A DNA stretch of 64,000 nt, taken from positions 15,724-79,723 of the forward strand of contig VSNH01000004.1 of NCBI GenBank assembly GCA_009774215.1. Direction: 5' to 3'. The position numbers and the translations under genes are program-made. This stretch comes from Lachnospiraceae bacterium. GTDB lineage: Bacteria; Bacillota; Clostridia; Lachnospirales; Lachnospiraceae. Of this stretch, positions 15,634-23,334 are shown in pieces (positions within the stretch are counted from its first letter, which is position 1; each line of letters begins with the position of its first letter). The notes under the pieces are model-generated. The model ran no database searches, was not told where the DNA came from, and saw only the letters and a list, made by a program, of their open reading frames with translations.

Positions 15634-16287
15634 ATGGGCAGAGTATTACCAATTTTATTCAACACAGACATGGTTCTGGCGATTCTGGACGGTAGAAAGA
15701 CGGTAACGCGGCGGGTGGTAAAGCACCCATTTGAAGTACATCCGAATGGATATATAACAAAACCAAGAGGGAATGAAAGGCTTTGCCCTTGTGAGCCGCC
15801 ATATCAGCCGGGAGACATCCTGTATATCCGGGAAACGTGGGCGTTTTTGCCGTGTGTAGAGTGCATGGATGAAGGGCCGTCATGCCATATAGAACCTGTA
15901 GTATACGATGACGGGGACTGTGAGTCAGAAGGATGTTTCGTGTATAAAGCAAGCCATCCACGGCCGGAAAGAGTGAGCTGGACGCCGTCAATCCATATGC
16001 CGAAACAGGCCGCCCGCATTTGGCTAAAAGTAACGGATGTACGGGCGGAGCGGCTGAGGGATATTAAAAATGTGCATGATGAAGGCATCCGATTATATGA
16101 TTGCCCTGCCGGATATACATGGAAACGCAACACAGATATGTATAATTGCTACACAGATTCATTAGGGGCAATGAAGGCGTTATGGGATTCCACAATCCCC
16201 AAGAGGCAGCAGGACTTATACAGCTGGAATGCAAACCCGTGGGTCTGGGTAATAGGGTTTGAGAGATGTGAAAAGCCAGAGACGTAA
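15634..16287 (+). CDS. ASCH-like phage morphogenetic-type protein
   Basis: From ATG 15634 (behind GGAGGTG) the product has 217 residues. LPILFNTDMVLAILDGRKTVTRRVVK, GDILYIRETWAF, ARIWLKVTDVRAERLRDI and NPWVWVIGFERC are typical of phage ASCH-domain proteins, a PUA-like RNA-binding fold. These are often annotated as morphogenetic protein. Role unproven. GTG 15622 is another possible start. Confidence 0.7.
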   Translation: MGRVLPILFNTDMVLAILDGRKTVTRRVVKHPFEVHPNGYITKPRGNERLCPCEPPYQPGDILYIRETWAFLPCVECMDEGPSCHIEPVVYDDGDCESEGCFVYKASHPRPERVSWTPSIHMPKQAARIWLKVTDVRAERLRDIKNVHDEGIRLYDCPAGYTWKRNTDMYNCYTDSLGAMKALWDSTIPKRQQDLYSWNANPWVWVIGFERCEKPET

Positions 16288-16385
16288 ATGGCACACAGCA
16301 GGAATGATGACACTACCTCAATTAGTATATCACGGTAACAGTAAACGCGGCAGCAGGCGGGGCAGCAGTCCCGCCGGAAAGGGGG

Positions 16386-16811
16386 ATGAAAACCGATATG
16401 ATCGATCGTGACGCATGGCACATAGTAGAAATCATTATTCGGAGATATCCATCATCCAAACAAGAATATAAAGAGTACATAGATCAGGTAATGGCATCAT
16501 CCTCGAATCCGGCTACGGGAGTGAGTTTATCGGAAGATTATAGCAAGCCGCAATCAGTTACAGAGGCAAAAGCCTTTAAAATGACATCGAAACGGGCAGA
16601 AAGACTAAAGAAAGAGATCGAGGCTGTGGAGCTGGTTTACAGGAATTTAAATGCAGAGGAGCAGAAAGTAATGAAGACACGCTTCTGGTCGGATCAGCGC
16701 CGGAACATGCCTTATACCAAAATAGATAAGGTTGCATATTCCGAGCGGCAGATGAAGAGGATTGTAAAGAAGATCATATCGAAAGTCGGGGTATATCTGG
16801 GAGAAATCTAG
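16386..16811 (+). CDS. RinA/ArpU-like late gene regulator
   Basis: The 141-residue protein has IIRRYPSSKQEYKEYIDQV at the front, a helix with RLKKEIEAVELVYRNLNAEEQKVMKTRFW, and a C-terminal sigma-like HTH (KVAYSERQMKRIVKKII). This is the layout of RinA/ArpU-type regulators that switch on late phage genes, and it is the last gene before the late region. The IS630 element begins at its stop codon; TAG is retained with or without the IS. Confidence 0.75.
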   Translation: MKTDMIDRDAWHIVEIIIRRYPSSKQEYKEYIDQVMASSSNPATGVSLSEDYSKPQSVTEAKAFKMTSKRAERLKKEIEAVELVYRNLNAEEQKVMKTRFWSDQRRNMPYTKIDKVAYSERQMKRIVKKIISKVGVYLGEI

Positions 16812-18069
16812 TATAGCGTATTCAAAGTTTATGTGGAAAATCATATCTCAAGCTCATCCATTTTGTATGTCCAATGATATACTACCGGATGTTCGTTGAT
16901 TTCGGCAATATACTGATATATCCGTTCTTCCAGTTCCTCTTTGGAATCGACACGGATGCCCTTCAGACATTGCTTCCCCATCTTTCCAAAGAAACTTTCA
17001 ATCAGGTTCAACCATGAACCATGCTTGGGTGTGAATACAAATTCAAACCTCCCCGGTCTTGTTGCAAGATATTTTTGAGTCTCTTTGGATGTATGGGCGG
17101 AATGGTTATCCAGGACAAGCCGTATTGTATCATGTTCCGGATACTTCGCATCAAGCTTACGGAGCCATGAAATGAAATCCGAGCTTTTATGGGTATCACT
17201 TACAAGGGGGATAATTTCTCCCGTAAGCAGGTCCATTCCTGCAAGTAAGGACAATGTCCCCAGACGTTTATACTCATAATCCCTTCCGACAGTACCGTGT
17301 GTCTGTGTCGGCGGAAGGTCCGGTGCTATGTTCTTAAGAGCCTGGATGCCAGGTTTCTCATCATAGGAGACAGTCACTGTTTTGGGATCTTCCATGTTGA
17401 TGACAAGATTCCCTTCTTTGTCAAAGCACATCTCTACCTGCTTATATACAAGGAGGACGTCATGCATTTTTGTCTCAAACTCGGGATCCTTCCGTTCAAG
17501 GTAATAGCTGATCTTATTGGGCTTTATTTCATTGCCTTCAAGAATGGAGCGAACAGTAGCATGGGAAATACTCTTCAATTTGGGGTATCCCGCTTCTACG
17601 CAGCAGGACTGAATGTACTGCTGCAGCGTGCGGTATGTCCACAGTTCCTGTGCCCTGCCCAGATCCTTTGGCTTTGTGCATGCAATGTTGGTGACCCAGA
17701 TCTTTTCCTCATCTGTTATGGAGTTTGGTTTACCAGACCGGGCAGCATCATTCATTGTATACTCAAGCCCTGCAGCTATATATTTGTTGACGAAATTAGC
17801 TACTGTGTTAGGGTGGACACCGATTGTCTTCGCTATCTCAGTGTTGGACATTCCATCTGCGCTATAAAGGATAATTTTTGCGCGTTGTACCTTACAGTAT
17901 TCCGCAGTCTGGGATCGAGCGATTTTTTCCAGAACCTCGCGGTCGTCATCTTTCAATATGATGTTTCCGTTTTTTTTGTTTCTGCCCATAGTTTTGTCCT
18001 CCATACCGGTTGATAAAACCACTATAGCAGATACACATTATTTACACAAGAACTTTCAATACGCTATAC
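16811..18069. mobile_element. Complete IS630-family insertion sequence
   Basis: About 1,259 bp flanked by TA on each side (16809-16810 and 18070-18071), the target duplication typical of IS630. The ends are imperfect inverted repeats, GTATAGCGTATTCAAAGTT on the left and the complement of GTATAGCGTATTGAAAGTT on the right. It contains one intact transposase, so it may be active. Confidence 0.92.
16841..17989 (-). CDS. IS630-family transposase
   Basis: From ATG 17989 (behind GGAGGAC) the protein has 382 residues. An N-terminal HTH pair (MSNTEIAKTIGVHPNTVANFV) is followed by the DDE catalytic core: TVSYDEKPG, RLVLDNHSAH and KHGSWLNLIESFFG carry the D, D and E residues. The gene is intact and fills the element. 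Transposition would use TA targets. Confidence 0.95.
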   Translation of the reverse strand: MGRNKKNGNIILKDDDREVLEKIARSQTAEYCKVQRAKIILYSADGMSNTEIAKTIGVHPNTVANFVNKYIAAGLEYTMNDAARSGKPNSITDEEKIWVTNIACTKPKDLGRAQELWTYRTLQQYIQSCCVEAGYPKLKSISHATVRSILEGNEIKPNKISYYLERKDPEFETKMHDVLLVYKQVEMCFDKEGNLVINMEDPKTVTVSYDEKPGIQALKNIAPDLPPTQTHGTVGRDYEYKRLGTLSLLAGMDLLTGEIIPLVSDTHKSSDFISWLRKLDAKYPEHDTIRLVLDNHSAHTSKETQKYLATRPGRFEFVFTPKHGSWLNLIESFFGKMGKQCLKGIRVDSKEELEERIYQYIAEINEHPVVYHWTYKMDELEI

Positions 18070-18088
18070 TAGTAGGGGAGGGGAGAGC

Positions 18089-18280
18089 ATGAGAAAGAAT
18101 TTAAAGGAAGCCAGAGCAGCAGCAGGGCTAACACAGCAGCAGATGGCGGATAAGCTGAATATTGGGTTACGACATTATAAAAAAATCGAGAGTGGAGAAA
18201 GTGAAGGAAGTATTCGAGTGTGGGACACATTGGAGGATATAACCGGGATTCACCAGAGGAAACTCCGTGAGACAGAGTAG
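18089..18280 (+). CDS. Small XRE HTH protein
   Basis: A 63-residue single HTH protein (AAGLTQQQMADKLNIGLRHYKKIE) with GGGGAGGGGAG in front. It directly follows the IS; before insertion it would have been immediately downstream of the RinA-like gene. It may regulate the late switch. Confidence 0.8.
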   Translation: MRKNLKEARAAAGLTQQQMADKLNIGLRHYKKIESGESEGSIRVWDTLEDITGIHQRKLRETE

Positions 18281-18309
18281 TTGCGCAAAAAACAGTGTTG
18301 TGATAGGAT
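18281..18309 (+). promoter_or_regulatory. Promoter of the small toxin transcript
   Basis: TTGCGC (18281-18286), 17-bp spacer, TAGGAT (18304-18309). The transcript would start near 18316 and have an 80-nt structured leader including CCCTCCG/CGGAGGG. Confidence 0.6.
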
Positions 18310-18396
18310 AAAAAACATGGGAGAACCATAGAGCCAAGGCGGCTGCCCTCCGTTTCGGAGGGGCTACCCTCCAGACGAAAGAAAGGAGGGATGCCA

Positions 18397-18489
18397 ATGT
18401 ATATTACATATGCGGACTTAGTCCAAGTTGGAATATTCATTGTCGCCCTTGTGGGGCTGTGTTACACAGTCTTCAAGGGAAAAAGATAG
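18397..18489 (+). CDS. Putative type I toxin, holin-like small membrane peptide
   Basis: A 30-residue peptide (starts MYITYADLVQVGIF) with one membrane segment (VGIFIVALVGLCYTVF) and a basic end (KGKR). This is the form of holin-like toxins common in clostridia. AAAGGAGGG lies just upstream. In the leader, GGCTACCCTC (18362-18371) is the exact complement of GAGGGTAGCC (18545-18554) in the 3' part, a long-range pairing often found in type I toxin mRNAs. Confidence 0.72.
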   Translation: MYITYADLVQVGIFIVALVGLCYTVFKGKR

Positions 18490-18576
18490 CCGCCACTACC
18501 ACCAATAGTGACGGCTGTTAACATATAACAGTTTATACATTGTTGAGGGTAGCCGCATCTATGGTTTTCCCTCGTT
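18479..18576 (-). ncRNA. Putative antisense antitoxin RNA
   Basis: On the minus strand, TTGAAA (18606-18611) and TATATT (18583-18588) are 17 bp apart, predicting a start near 18576. The RNA would end at a hairpin (18488-18516, AGCCGTCACTA and TAGTGGCGGCT) followed by a T run. The roughly 98-nt RNA is complementary to the toxin 3' untranslated region and its last codons. Confidence 0.6.
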
Positions 18577-18607
18577 ACGTTCAATATAACACAGTAGCCC
18601 AGTCATT

Positions 18608-18844
18608 TCAAGCATTTTCCTCCAAGTTGATTCCATGAGCACGAAGAAAATTATCTCGGCCAAGAAGATAATCTATGGAGACATCTAAGATATCGGCAAG
18701 CAAAATAAGCCCGTCAAGGGTCGGTTTAGCATCATTACTTTCATATTTTCGATAATTTCTAATACCTGTATGAAGTTGGGTTGCCATATATTGGGCCGTA
18801 TAGCCTCTGAGTTTACGCATTTCTTTAAGACGAGTACTGAACAT
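18608..18844 (-). CDS. XRE-family repressor of a second switch
   Basis: The 78-residue protein is one HTH domain (YTAQYMATQLHTGIRNYRKYE ... LDGLILLADILDVSIDYLLGRD). It is divergent from an ORF6N antirepressor-like gene across a region holding two 17-bp palindromic operators. It is probably an autoregulated repressor independent of the main immunity locus at 4 kb. Confidence 0.82.
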   Translation of the reverse strand: MFSTRLKEMRKLRGYTAQYMATQLHTGIRNYRKYESNDAKPTLDGLILLADILDVSIDYLLGRDNFLRAHGINLEENA

Positions 18845-18868
18845 ATTCTATAAACTCCTAAGATGTTC

Positions 18869-18928
18869 TTGACATTATAAATATAGTGCCATATAATGGC
18901 ACAAAAGAATAGTGCCACACAATGGCAC
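18869..18928. promoter_or_regulatory. Consensus promoter with two 17-bp operators
   Basis: Plus strand TTGACA (18869-18874), 17-bp spacer, TATAAT (18892-18897). Operators GTGCCA-tataa-TGGCAC (18886-18902, over the -10) and GTGCCA-cacaa-TGGCAC (18912-18928) are 26 bp apart centre to centre. Confidence 0.85.
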
Positions 18929-18946
18929 TAAAAGGAGGAGAGTTCA

Positions 18947-19651
18947 ATGAATAATTTACAGGCAGTAGAAGTTAAAGGGCAGCGCGTATTAACTAGTGAA
19001 CAGCTTGCGGAAGCATATGAGACTGATTTAGGTCGCATAAAGAAAAATTTTAACTATAATCGAATGAGATTTGTAGAAGGCAAGCACTATATTTCACTTA
19101 CTGGAAATGAATTGAGAGATTTTAAGAACAAGGTAACAAATTCGGACCTTGTGGCAAAACAGGCTAAAATGCTGTATCTCTGGACAGAGAAAGGCGCATT
19201 ACTCCACGCCAAAAGCCTCAACACTGATAAAGCATGGGAAGTATACGAGTATCTTGTAGACTTCTACTTCCGAGCGAAGGAGGAAAAGCCGGAGACAGCA
19301 CAGGAGCGGCAGACGTCAGAGAAAAAGGCTGTAATACCAGTAAATACCCGGACGGAGAAGGTGCCGGAGGCTATTGAGGCGAAGACAAGGACGATTCCTG
19401 TGTATGGGTTGAACCCAGCTAAGAGGATGGTAGTGGACATTCCGAGAAATGCGGAAGCATTACAGCTGATCGGGGAGATGCGCAAATATCTGACAGGGAT
19501 GGATGCGCTGCTTGATACATACTGTATGTTTTTGCCGGAGGAGGAGTTTAAAAAGATGGCTTATGCAGTACAGGGAATGGCGGGTAAGATATCGAGAACG
19601 GCGCTTTTCCTGTATACATTCAAACCGCACATTGTTGAGGAATATATGTAA
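18947..19651 (+). CDS. ORF6N-domain antirepressor-like protein
   Basis: The 234-residue protein begins with an ORF6N-like domain (VKGQRVLTSEQLAEAYETDLGRIKKNFNYNRMRFVEGKHYISL) and a YLWTEKGALLHAKSLNTDKAWEVYEYLVDFYF segment. The variable C-terminal region has helices. Proteins of this type act as phage antirepressors. It is driven by a strong promoter that carries the operators of the divergent XRE protein. Confidence 0.8.
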   Translation: MNNLQAVEVKGQRVLTSEQLAEAYETDLGRIKKNFNYNRMRFVEGKHYISLTGNELRDFKNKVTNSDLVAKQAKMLYLWTEKGALLHAKSLNTDKAWEVYEYLVDFYFRAKEEKPETAQERQTSEKKAVIPVNTRTEKVPEAIEAKTRTIPVYGLNPAKRMVVDIPRNAEALQLIGEMRKYLTGMDALLDTYCMFLPEEEFKKMAYAVQGMAGKISRTALFLYTFKPHIVEEYM

Positions 19652-19666
19652 TAAAACAAAAAGATG

Positions 19667-19695
19667 TTGACATATGGTTAACCATATGATATTAT
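19667..19695 (+). promoter_or_regulatory. Promoter with perfect 18-bp palindrome in spacer
   Basis: TTGACA (19667-19672), 17-bp spacer, TATTAT (19690-19695). The spacer is almost all occupied by CATATGGTTAACCATATG (19671-19688), a perfect palindrome and likely repressor site. Confidence 0.8.
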
Positions 19696-19720
19696 ATAAT
19701 TGTAAGGAGGTGAGAGACAG

Positions 19721-19831
19721 GTGAGCAAAAATAAAAAGTCCGACAGCACATATAAGAGCTGGCTACTCGGTGCACTGACGGACTTGGTTATCGGAATCAT
19801 TCTACTGATTCTCGACAAGCTGTTAAGCTGA
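19721..19831 (+). CDS. Small membrane protein (36 aa)
   Basis: A GTG start behind AAGGAGGTG gives a 36-residue peptide: polar front (SKNKKSDSTYKSW), one membrane segment (TDLVIGIILLILDKLL). It is transcribed from the palindromic promoter and followed by a hairpin (CAGGAGGGC gaaa GCCCTTCCTG). It could be a toxin-like or holin-like peptide; no family assigned. Confidence 0.6.
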   Translation: MSKNKKSDSTYKSWLLGALTDLVIGIILLILDKLLS

Positions 19832-19892
19832 CAGGAGGGCGAAAGCCCTTCCTGTTACCTAAACTATACCATGGAAGCTCATCTGTGTAAAT

Positions 19893-19991
19893 ATGTTATT
19901 AAAGTTAGGAATCTTTTTTATCACAATCGGAGTTGTGAAGCTAATCTATGCGGGGATCGTGAAAAGGAGGGAGAGTCGTGCCGAAAGGTAA
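19893..19991 (+). CDS. Possible second small membrane peptide
   Basis: A 32-codon frame, MLLKLGIFFITIGVVKLIY then basic (KRRESRAER). One membrane segment is clear, but no ribosome binding site is seen and the end overlaps the next gene. Weak candidate. Confidence 0.3.
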   Translation: MLLKLGIFFITIGVVKLIYAGIVKRRESRAER

Positions 19992-20193
19992 TCCGTCGAA
20001 ACAGACGATAGCCAGTGAGAAGTACCAGAAGAAAGCGGGTTACATGACTAAGGGATTCAAGCTGAAACGGGATACTGTTGAACAATTTGAGGAGGCCTGT
20101 GACCGGGCAGGCCGGTCTCAGGCAGAGGTGATCCGAGAGTTTATGGAGGAGTTCATAAAACGGAACGGGGAGAATGATAATGAAACAAAGTGA
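19978..20193 (+). CDS. Ribbon-helix-helix-like DNA-binding protein
   Basis: From GTG 19978 (behind AAAAGGAGGGAGAG) the product has 71 residues. The order MTKGFKLKRDTVEQFEEACDRAGRSQAEVIREFMEEFIK fits an Arc/MetJ ribbon-helix-helix fold. The palindrome upstream of the operon at 19671 may be its target. Confidence 0.65.
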   Translation: MPKGNPSKQTIASEKYQKKAGYMTKGFKLKRDTVEQFEEACDRAGRSQAEVIREFMEEFIKRNGENDNETK

Positions 20194-20443
20194 ACATGTG
20201 ACATTTTGCAAATGTGGATGCGGAAATGGAGTCGTTTTAAAGTTTGACGATGAGGATAATGAGTTTTCGCTACAGCTTGTAAGCGATAGTTTTTATTTTA
20301 GGCAGGATAAAGGGAAAATGTCATTAAAAGAAAAACTTAAACGTATTTGGTATATCATCAGGGGTAAAGAATATTGTTACTTCGATATTCTAATTGATAA
20401 AAATGAGCTACAGGAATTTAAACAATTTGTGGCAAGAATGTAA
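20174..20443 (+). CDS. Hypothetical protein with Cys cluster
   Basis: An 89-residue protein with FCKCGCGN near the front, probably a metal site, and a basic helix (SLKEKLKRIWYIIRGKEY). It overlaps the RHH-like gene by 20 bp (ATGATAATGAAACAA), so it is likely coupled. No family recognised. Confidence 0.55.
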   Translation: MIMKQSEHVTFCKCGCGNGVVLKFDDEDNEFSLQLVSDSFYFRQDKGKMSLKEKLKRIWYIIRGKEYCYFDILIDKNELQEFKQFVARM

Positions 20444-20544
20444 AGGGAAAAAATTAAATAATAAAAAGATGGCATGATTTTGCATTACTACATGTGGTAT
20501 TATAGTAGCATGATATAGTGAAGAAAGGGAACAAAAGGCGGAAA

Positions 20545-20569
20545 ACATCAGAGAAATCTGGTGTTTTTT
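20545..20569 (+). terminator. Terminator before the late operon
   Basis: Stem ACATCAGA/TCTGGTGT with a GAAA loop and six T. The rest of 20,444-20,711 holds an AT-rich promoter-like stretch near 20,475-20,510 (late promoter candidate) and GC-rich direct sequence before terS. Confidence 0.7.
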
Positions 20570-20711
20570 GTTTGCCTGGGCATGTCGTAGGTACTTCCCC
20601 ACCCATACCCGGGGTGCGGGTCGGGGAAGGCGCAGCCTTTTTCTCTTTTTCAGAAAAAAATTTAGGGTACTTCCTTCCGCTTTTGGAGGAGCAAAAGGAG
20701 GCAATGCAGAT

Positions 20712-21245
20712 GTGGAAGTAAGCCAGAAAGAATTATCTCAGTGTCTTGGCATCTCAACCCGCAGAATCCGCCAGCTACGGGAGGAAGGAGTGTTTTGCCG
20801 GAGGGACGGAAAAGCGACGGGATATAACCTAGAAAGATGCGTTCAAGAATACATTGATTACAAGGTAAATGCGGAAATGGGAAGGAGTGCATCTATCTCG
20901 AAGGAGGAAGTGCAGGCTCAGCATGAGGAAGTGAAAAAACAGATTTCGCTTTTGAAGCTGAGAAAGATGCGGAGGGAACTTCACGAGGCAGCAGATGTGG
21001 AAGGCTTTCTGTCTGACATGCTATTGAGGTTCCGTAACCGCATGCTGGCTGTTTCCCCACGGGTGGCAATGAAGGCGGTGGGGGAGACTGATTTGGGCAG
21101 ATTGACGGAGATCATACAGAAAGAGATGCTGGCAACTTTGGAGGAACTGTCGGAATATGACCCTGACGAAATAGACGGGATTGCGATACAGGATTACGAG
21201 GATGACGAAGAGGAGACAGCGGATGACGGGGAGGCACTAGAGTGA
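20712..21245 (+). CDS. Terminase small subunit (Nu1-like)
   Basis: I place the start at GTG 20712, behind AAGGAGG; upstream frame sequence looks non-coding. The 177-residue protein has an N-terminal winged HTH (SQKELSQCLGISTRRIRQLREEGVF), a middle helical assembly region and an acidic end. It overlaps terL by 4 bp (GTGA). It would bind the packaging site on phage DNA. Confidence 0.78.
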   Translation: MEVSQKELSQCLGISTRRIRQLREEGVFCRRDGKATGYNLERCVQEYIDYKVNAEMGRSASISKEEVQAQHEEVKKQISLLKLRKMRRELHEAADVEGFLSDMLLRFRNRMLAVSPRVAMKAVGETDLGRLTEIIQKEMLATLEELSEYDPDEIDGIAIQDYEDDEEETADDGEALE

Positions 21246-23104
21246 GCCAAAGATCGAGGTCACGCATAAAGACAAAAAAACTGTTTCAGAGGGTAATAAA
21301 ACAGACCCTGGTACCGCCGGAACAACTGCCCATATCTGAGTGGGCGGAAAAGTACAGGGTACTGGATGAGGCGAGCAACATTTCGGGGCGGTGGTCAAAC
21401 AGCATAACGCCTTATCTCGTCGGAATCATGGACACATATCTGGATCCGCATGTGAGGGAGATTTATTTCTGTAAGTCCACGCAGATAGGCGGCACGGAGG
21501 CAATGATCAACATTTTGTGCTACATTCTGATGATGCTGCCAGCGCCGACAATGATCGTATACCCGAGCGACGATTTGGCAAAGGATATATCGAACGGGAA
21601 ACTGAAACCGGCATTCCGGCTGATCCCAGAAATAAAGAAGATATTTCTGGAAACAAAGTCAAAACAGTTGTTGCTGAAATTCAAAAGGATGTCCGTTTAT
21701 CTGCGCGGTGCAGAATCACCGGCAAAACTGGCATCAGTGGCAATCAAATATCTTTTTTTTGATGAGATCGACAAGATGGGCGGGGCAAGCCAGAAGGAGG
21801 CCTCGCCTTATGATCTGGCAAAAGAAAGGTTGAAAACATACAGCTCACAGAGCAAATTATATGCATGTTCTACACCGACATTAAAAACAAATTATATATG
21901 GCGGCTTCACGAAAGTGCGGACGAGGTGCGGCATTACTTTGTACCATGCCCGCATTGTAGGGAAATGATTGAACTCCGATTCAAGCAGATTATATTTGAC
22001 AAGGATGAAGACAAGACACTGAGCCCATACGAAAGGGCGCAGAGTGCGGTTTATGTCTGCCAAGAGTGCGGTTGCGTGATCACTAACGCAGACAAGCCGG
22101 GTATGCTCTTAAAAGGGGAGTGGCGGGTAGTAAAAAAGAGGGGGAAGGGGAAGCCGAAAACCGTCGGATTCTGGATCAATTCGCTTTACAGCGTTTTTGT
22201 TTCATGGGAGGCGGTAGCGGAAGAATTTTTAAAAACAAAAGATGACCCGGAAGACTTTCAGAACTTTGTCAACAGCTGGCTTGCAGAACCATGGGAGGAC
22301 ACGAAGCTTAAGACCAGCGCCGATCTGGTGATGGAGCGGCGGACGGAACTGGAAGAGGGCATTCTTCCAGAGTGGACGAAGCTGCTTACGGGAGGCGTGG
22401 ACGTACAGGAAAACTGCCTGTACTGGACGATCCGGGCATGGGGCAATTTTTCAACAAGCCAAAACGTGATACATGGGCAGGCGTTTTCCTACCGCGAAGT
22501 GGAGCGGTACATGAATTTAAAGTATGCCACGAATGACGGCACGGAGATGATCGTCGGTCTGGCTCTGGTGGATTCCGGCGACCAGACCGATGATGTTTAT
22601 GATTTCTGTATGAATAATACAGACTGGGCTCTACCATGCAAAGGGGCGTCAAAACCGATGCAGTCACATTACAGGATGTCGAGGGTAAACAAGCCGGACA
22701 GCAAGGCATATGGAATGCAGTTAGTGCTTGTGGATGGCGGTAAATACAAGGATATGATTGCCGCGAGGATGCAGCGCGAAAACGGGGAAGGCTCATGGAT
22801 GGTTCACAAGGACTGCGATCAGGAGTATGCGGAACAGGTAACGGCAGAGCACAAAGTCAGCGTCCGCATGAGCAATGGGAAAAAGAAACTGGCATGGGTG
22901 AAGAAAACAACCCATGCGGCGAACCACTACCTTGATGCGGAGGTTTACGCTTATGCGGCAGCGGACATTAAGGGCGTCAGATCACTGCATTTAGAAGAGA
23001 TGGACGAGAAGGAAAGAATGGCAGTGAAGCAGAAGACGCAGATGGAAAAGGATAGCCCGGAAGAAAGCTGGATCAAAGCAAATGAACACTGGATTGAAGG
23101 GTAG
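21242..23104 (+). CDS. Terminase large subunit (GpA family)
   Basis: A 620-residue DNA packaging motor. The N-terminal ATPase has FCKSTQIGGTEAMI (Walker A-like) and YLFFDEID (Walker B); a zinc motif (CPHC ... CQECGC) follows; the C-terminal nuclease has GVDVQENCLYWTIRAWG and LVDSGDQTDDVYDFC. This is the lambda GpA family, consistent with cos-type packaging. GTG start overlapping terS. Confidence 0.93.
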   Translation: MSQRSRSRIKTKKLFQRVIKQTLVPPEQLPISEWAEKYRVLDEASNISGRWSNSITPYLVGIMDTYLDPHVREIYFCKSTQIGGTEAMINILCYILMMLPAPTMIVYPSDDLAKDISNGKLKPAFRLIPEIKKIFLETKSKQLLLKFKRMSVYLRGAESPAKLASVAIKYLFFDEIDKMGGASQKEASPYDLAKERLKTYSSQSKLYACSTPTLKTNYIWRLHESADEVRHYFVPCPHCREMIELRFKQIIFDKDEDKTLSPYERAQSAVYVCQECGCVITNADKPGMLLKGEWRVVKKRGKGKPKTVGFWINSLYSVFVSWEAVAEEFLKTKDDPEDFQNFVNSWLAEPWEDTKLKTSADLVMERRTELEEGILPEWTKLLTGGVDVQENCLYWTIRAWGNFSTSQNVIHGQAFSYREVERYMNLKYATNDGTEMIVGLALVDSGDQTDDVYDFCMNNTDWALPCKGASKPMQSHYRMSRVNKPDSKAYGMQLVLVDGGKYKDMIAARMQRENGEGSWMVHKDCDQEYAEQVTAEHKVSVRMSNGKKKLAWVKKTTHAANHYLDAEVYAYAAADIKGVRSLHLEEMDEKERMAVKQKTQMEKDSPEESWIKANEHWIEG

Positions 23105-23110
23105 GGTATT

Positions 23111-23332
23111 ATGGGAAAAGATTTGACGGCGGAGCAGAGACTGATCGAGGTAAACAATGCAATCAGCAATATACTTGTAGGAGGGCAGTCTTACAAGATA
23201 GGATCAAGAAGTCTGACCCGTGCTGATCTGGACACGCTGTTAGCTATGCAGAGGGATTTACAGGCGCAGCTGGCTAATCAGAATGATGGTCTGATGGATA
23301 GCACTTATCTTGGAGTTTTTGACGGGAGGTAA
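23111..23332 (+). CDS. gpW / DUF6148-like head-tail joining protein
   Basis: A 73-residue helical protein with YKIGSRSLTRADLDTLLAMQRDLQAQL, matching the small gpW-like proteins between terminase and portal in lambda-type packaging clusters. The gene order (terL, W, portal) supports the call. Confidence 0.75.
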   Translation: MGKDLTAEQRLIEVNNAISNILVGGQSYKIGSRSLTRADLDTLLAMQRDLQAQLANQNDGLMDSTYLGVFDGR

Positions 23333-23334
23333 AC

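Noticed and set aside
16386..16811. Late regulator truncated by the IS element
   Set aside because: The codon is TAG with or without the insertion, so the protein is complete.
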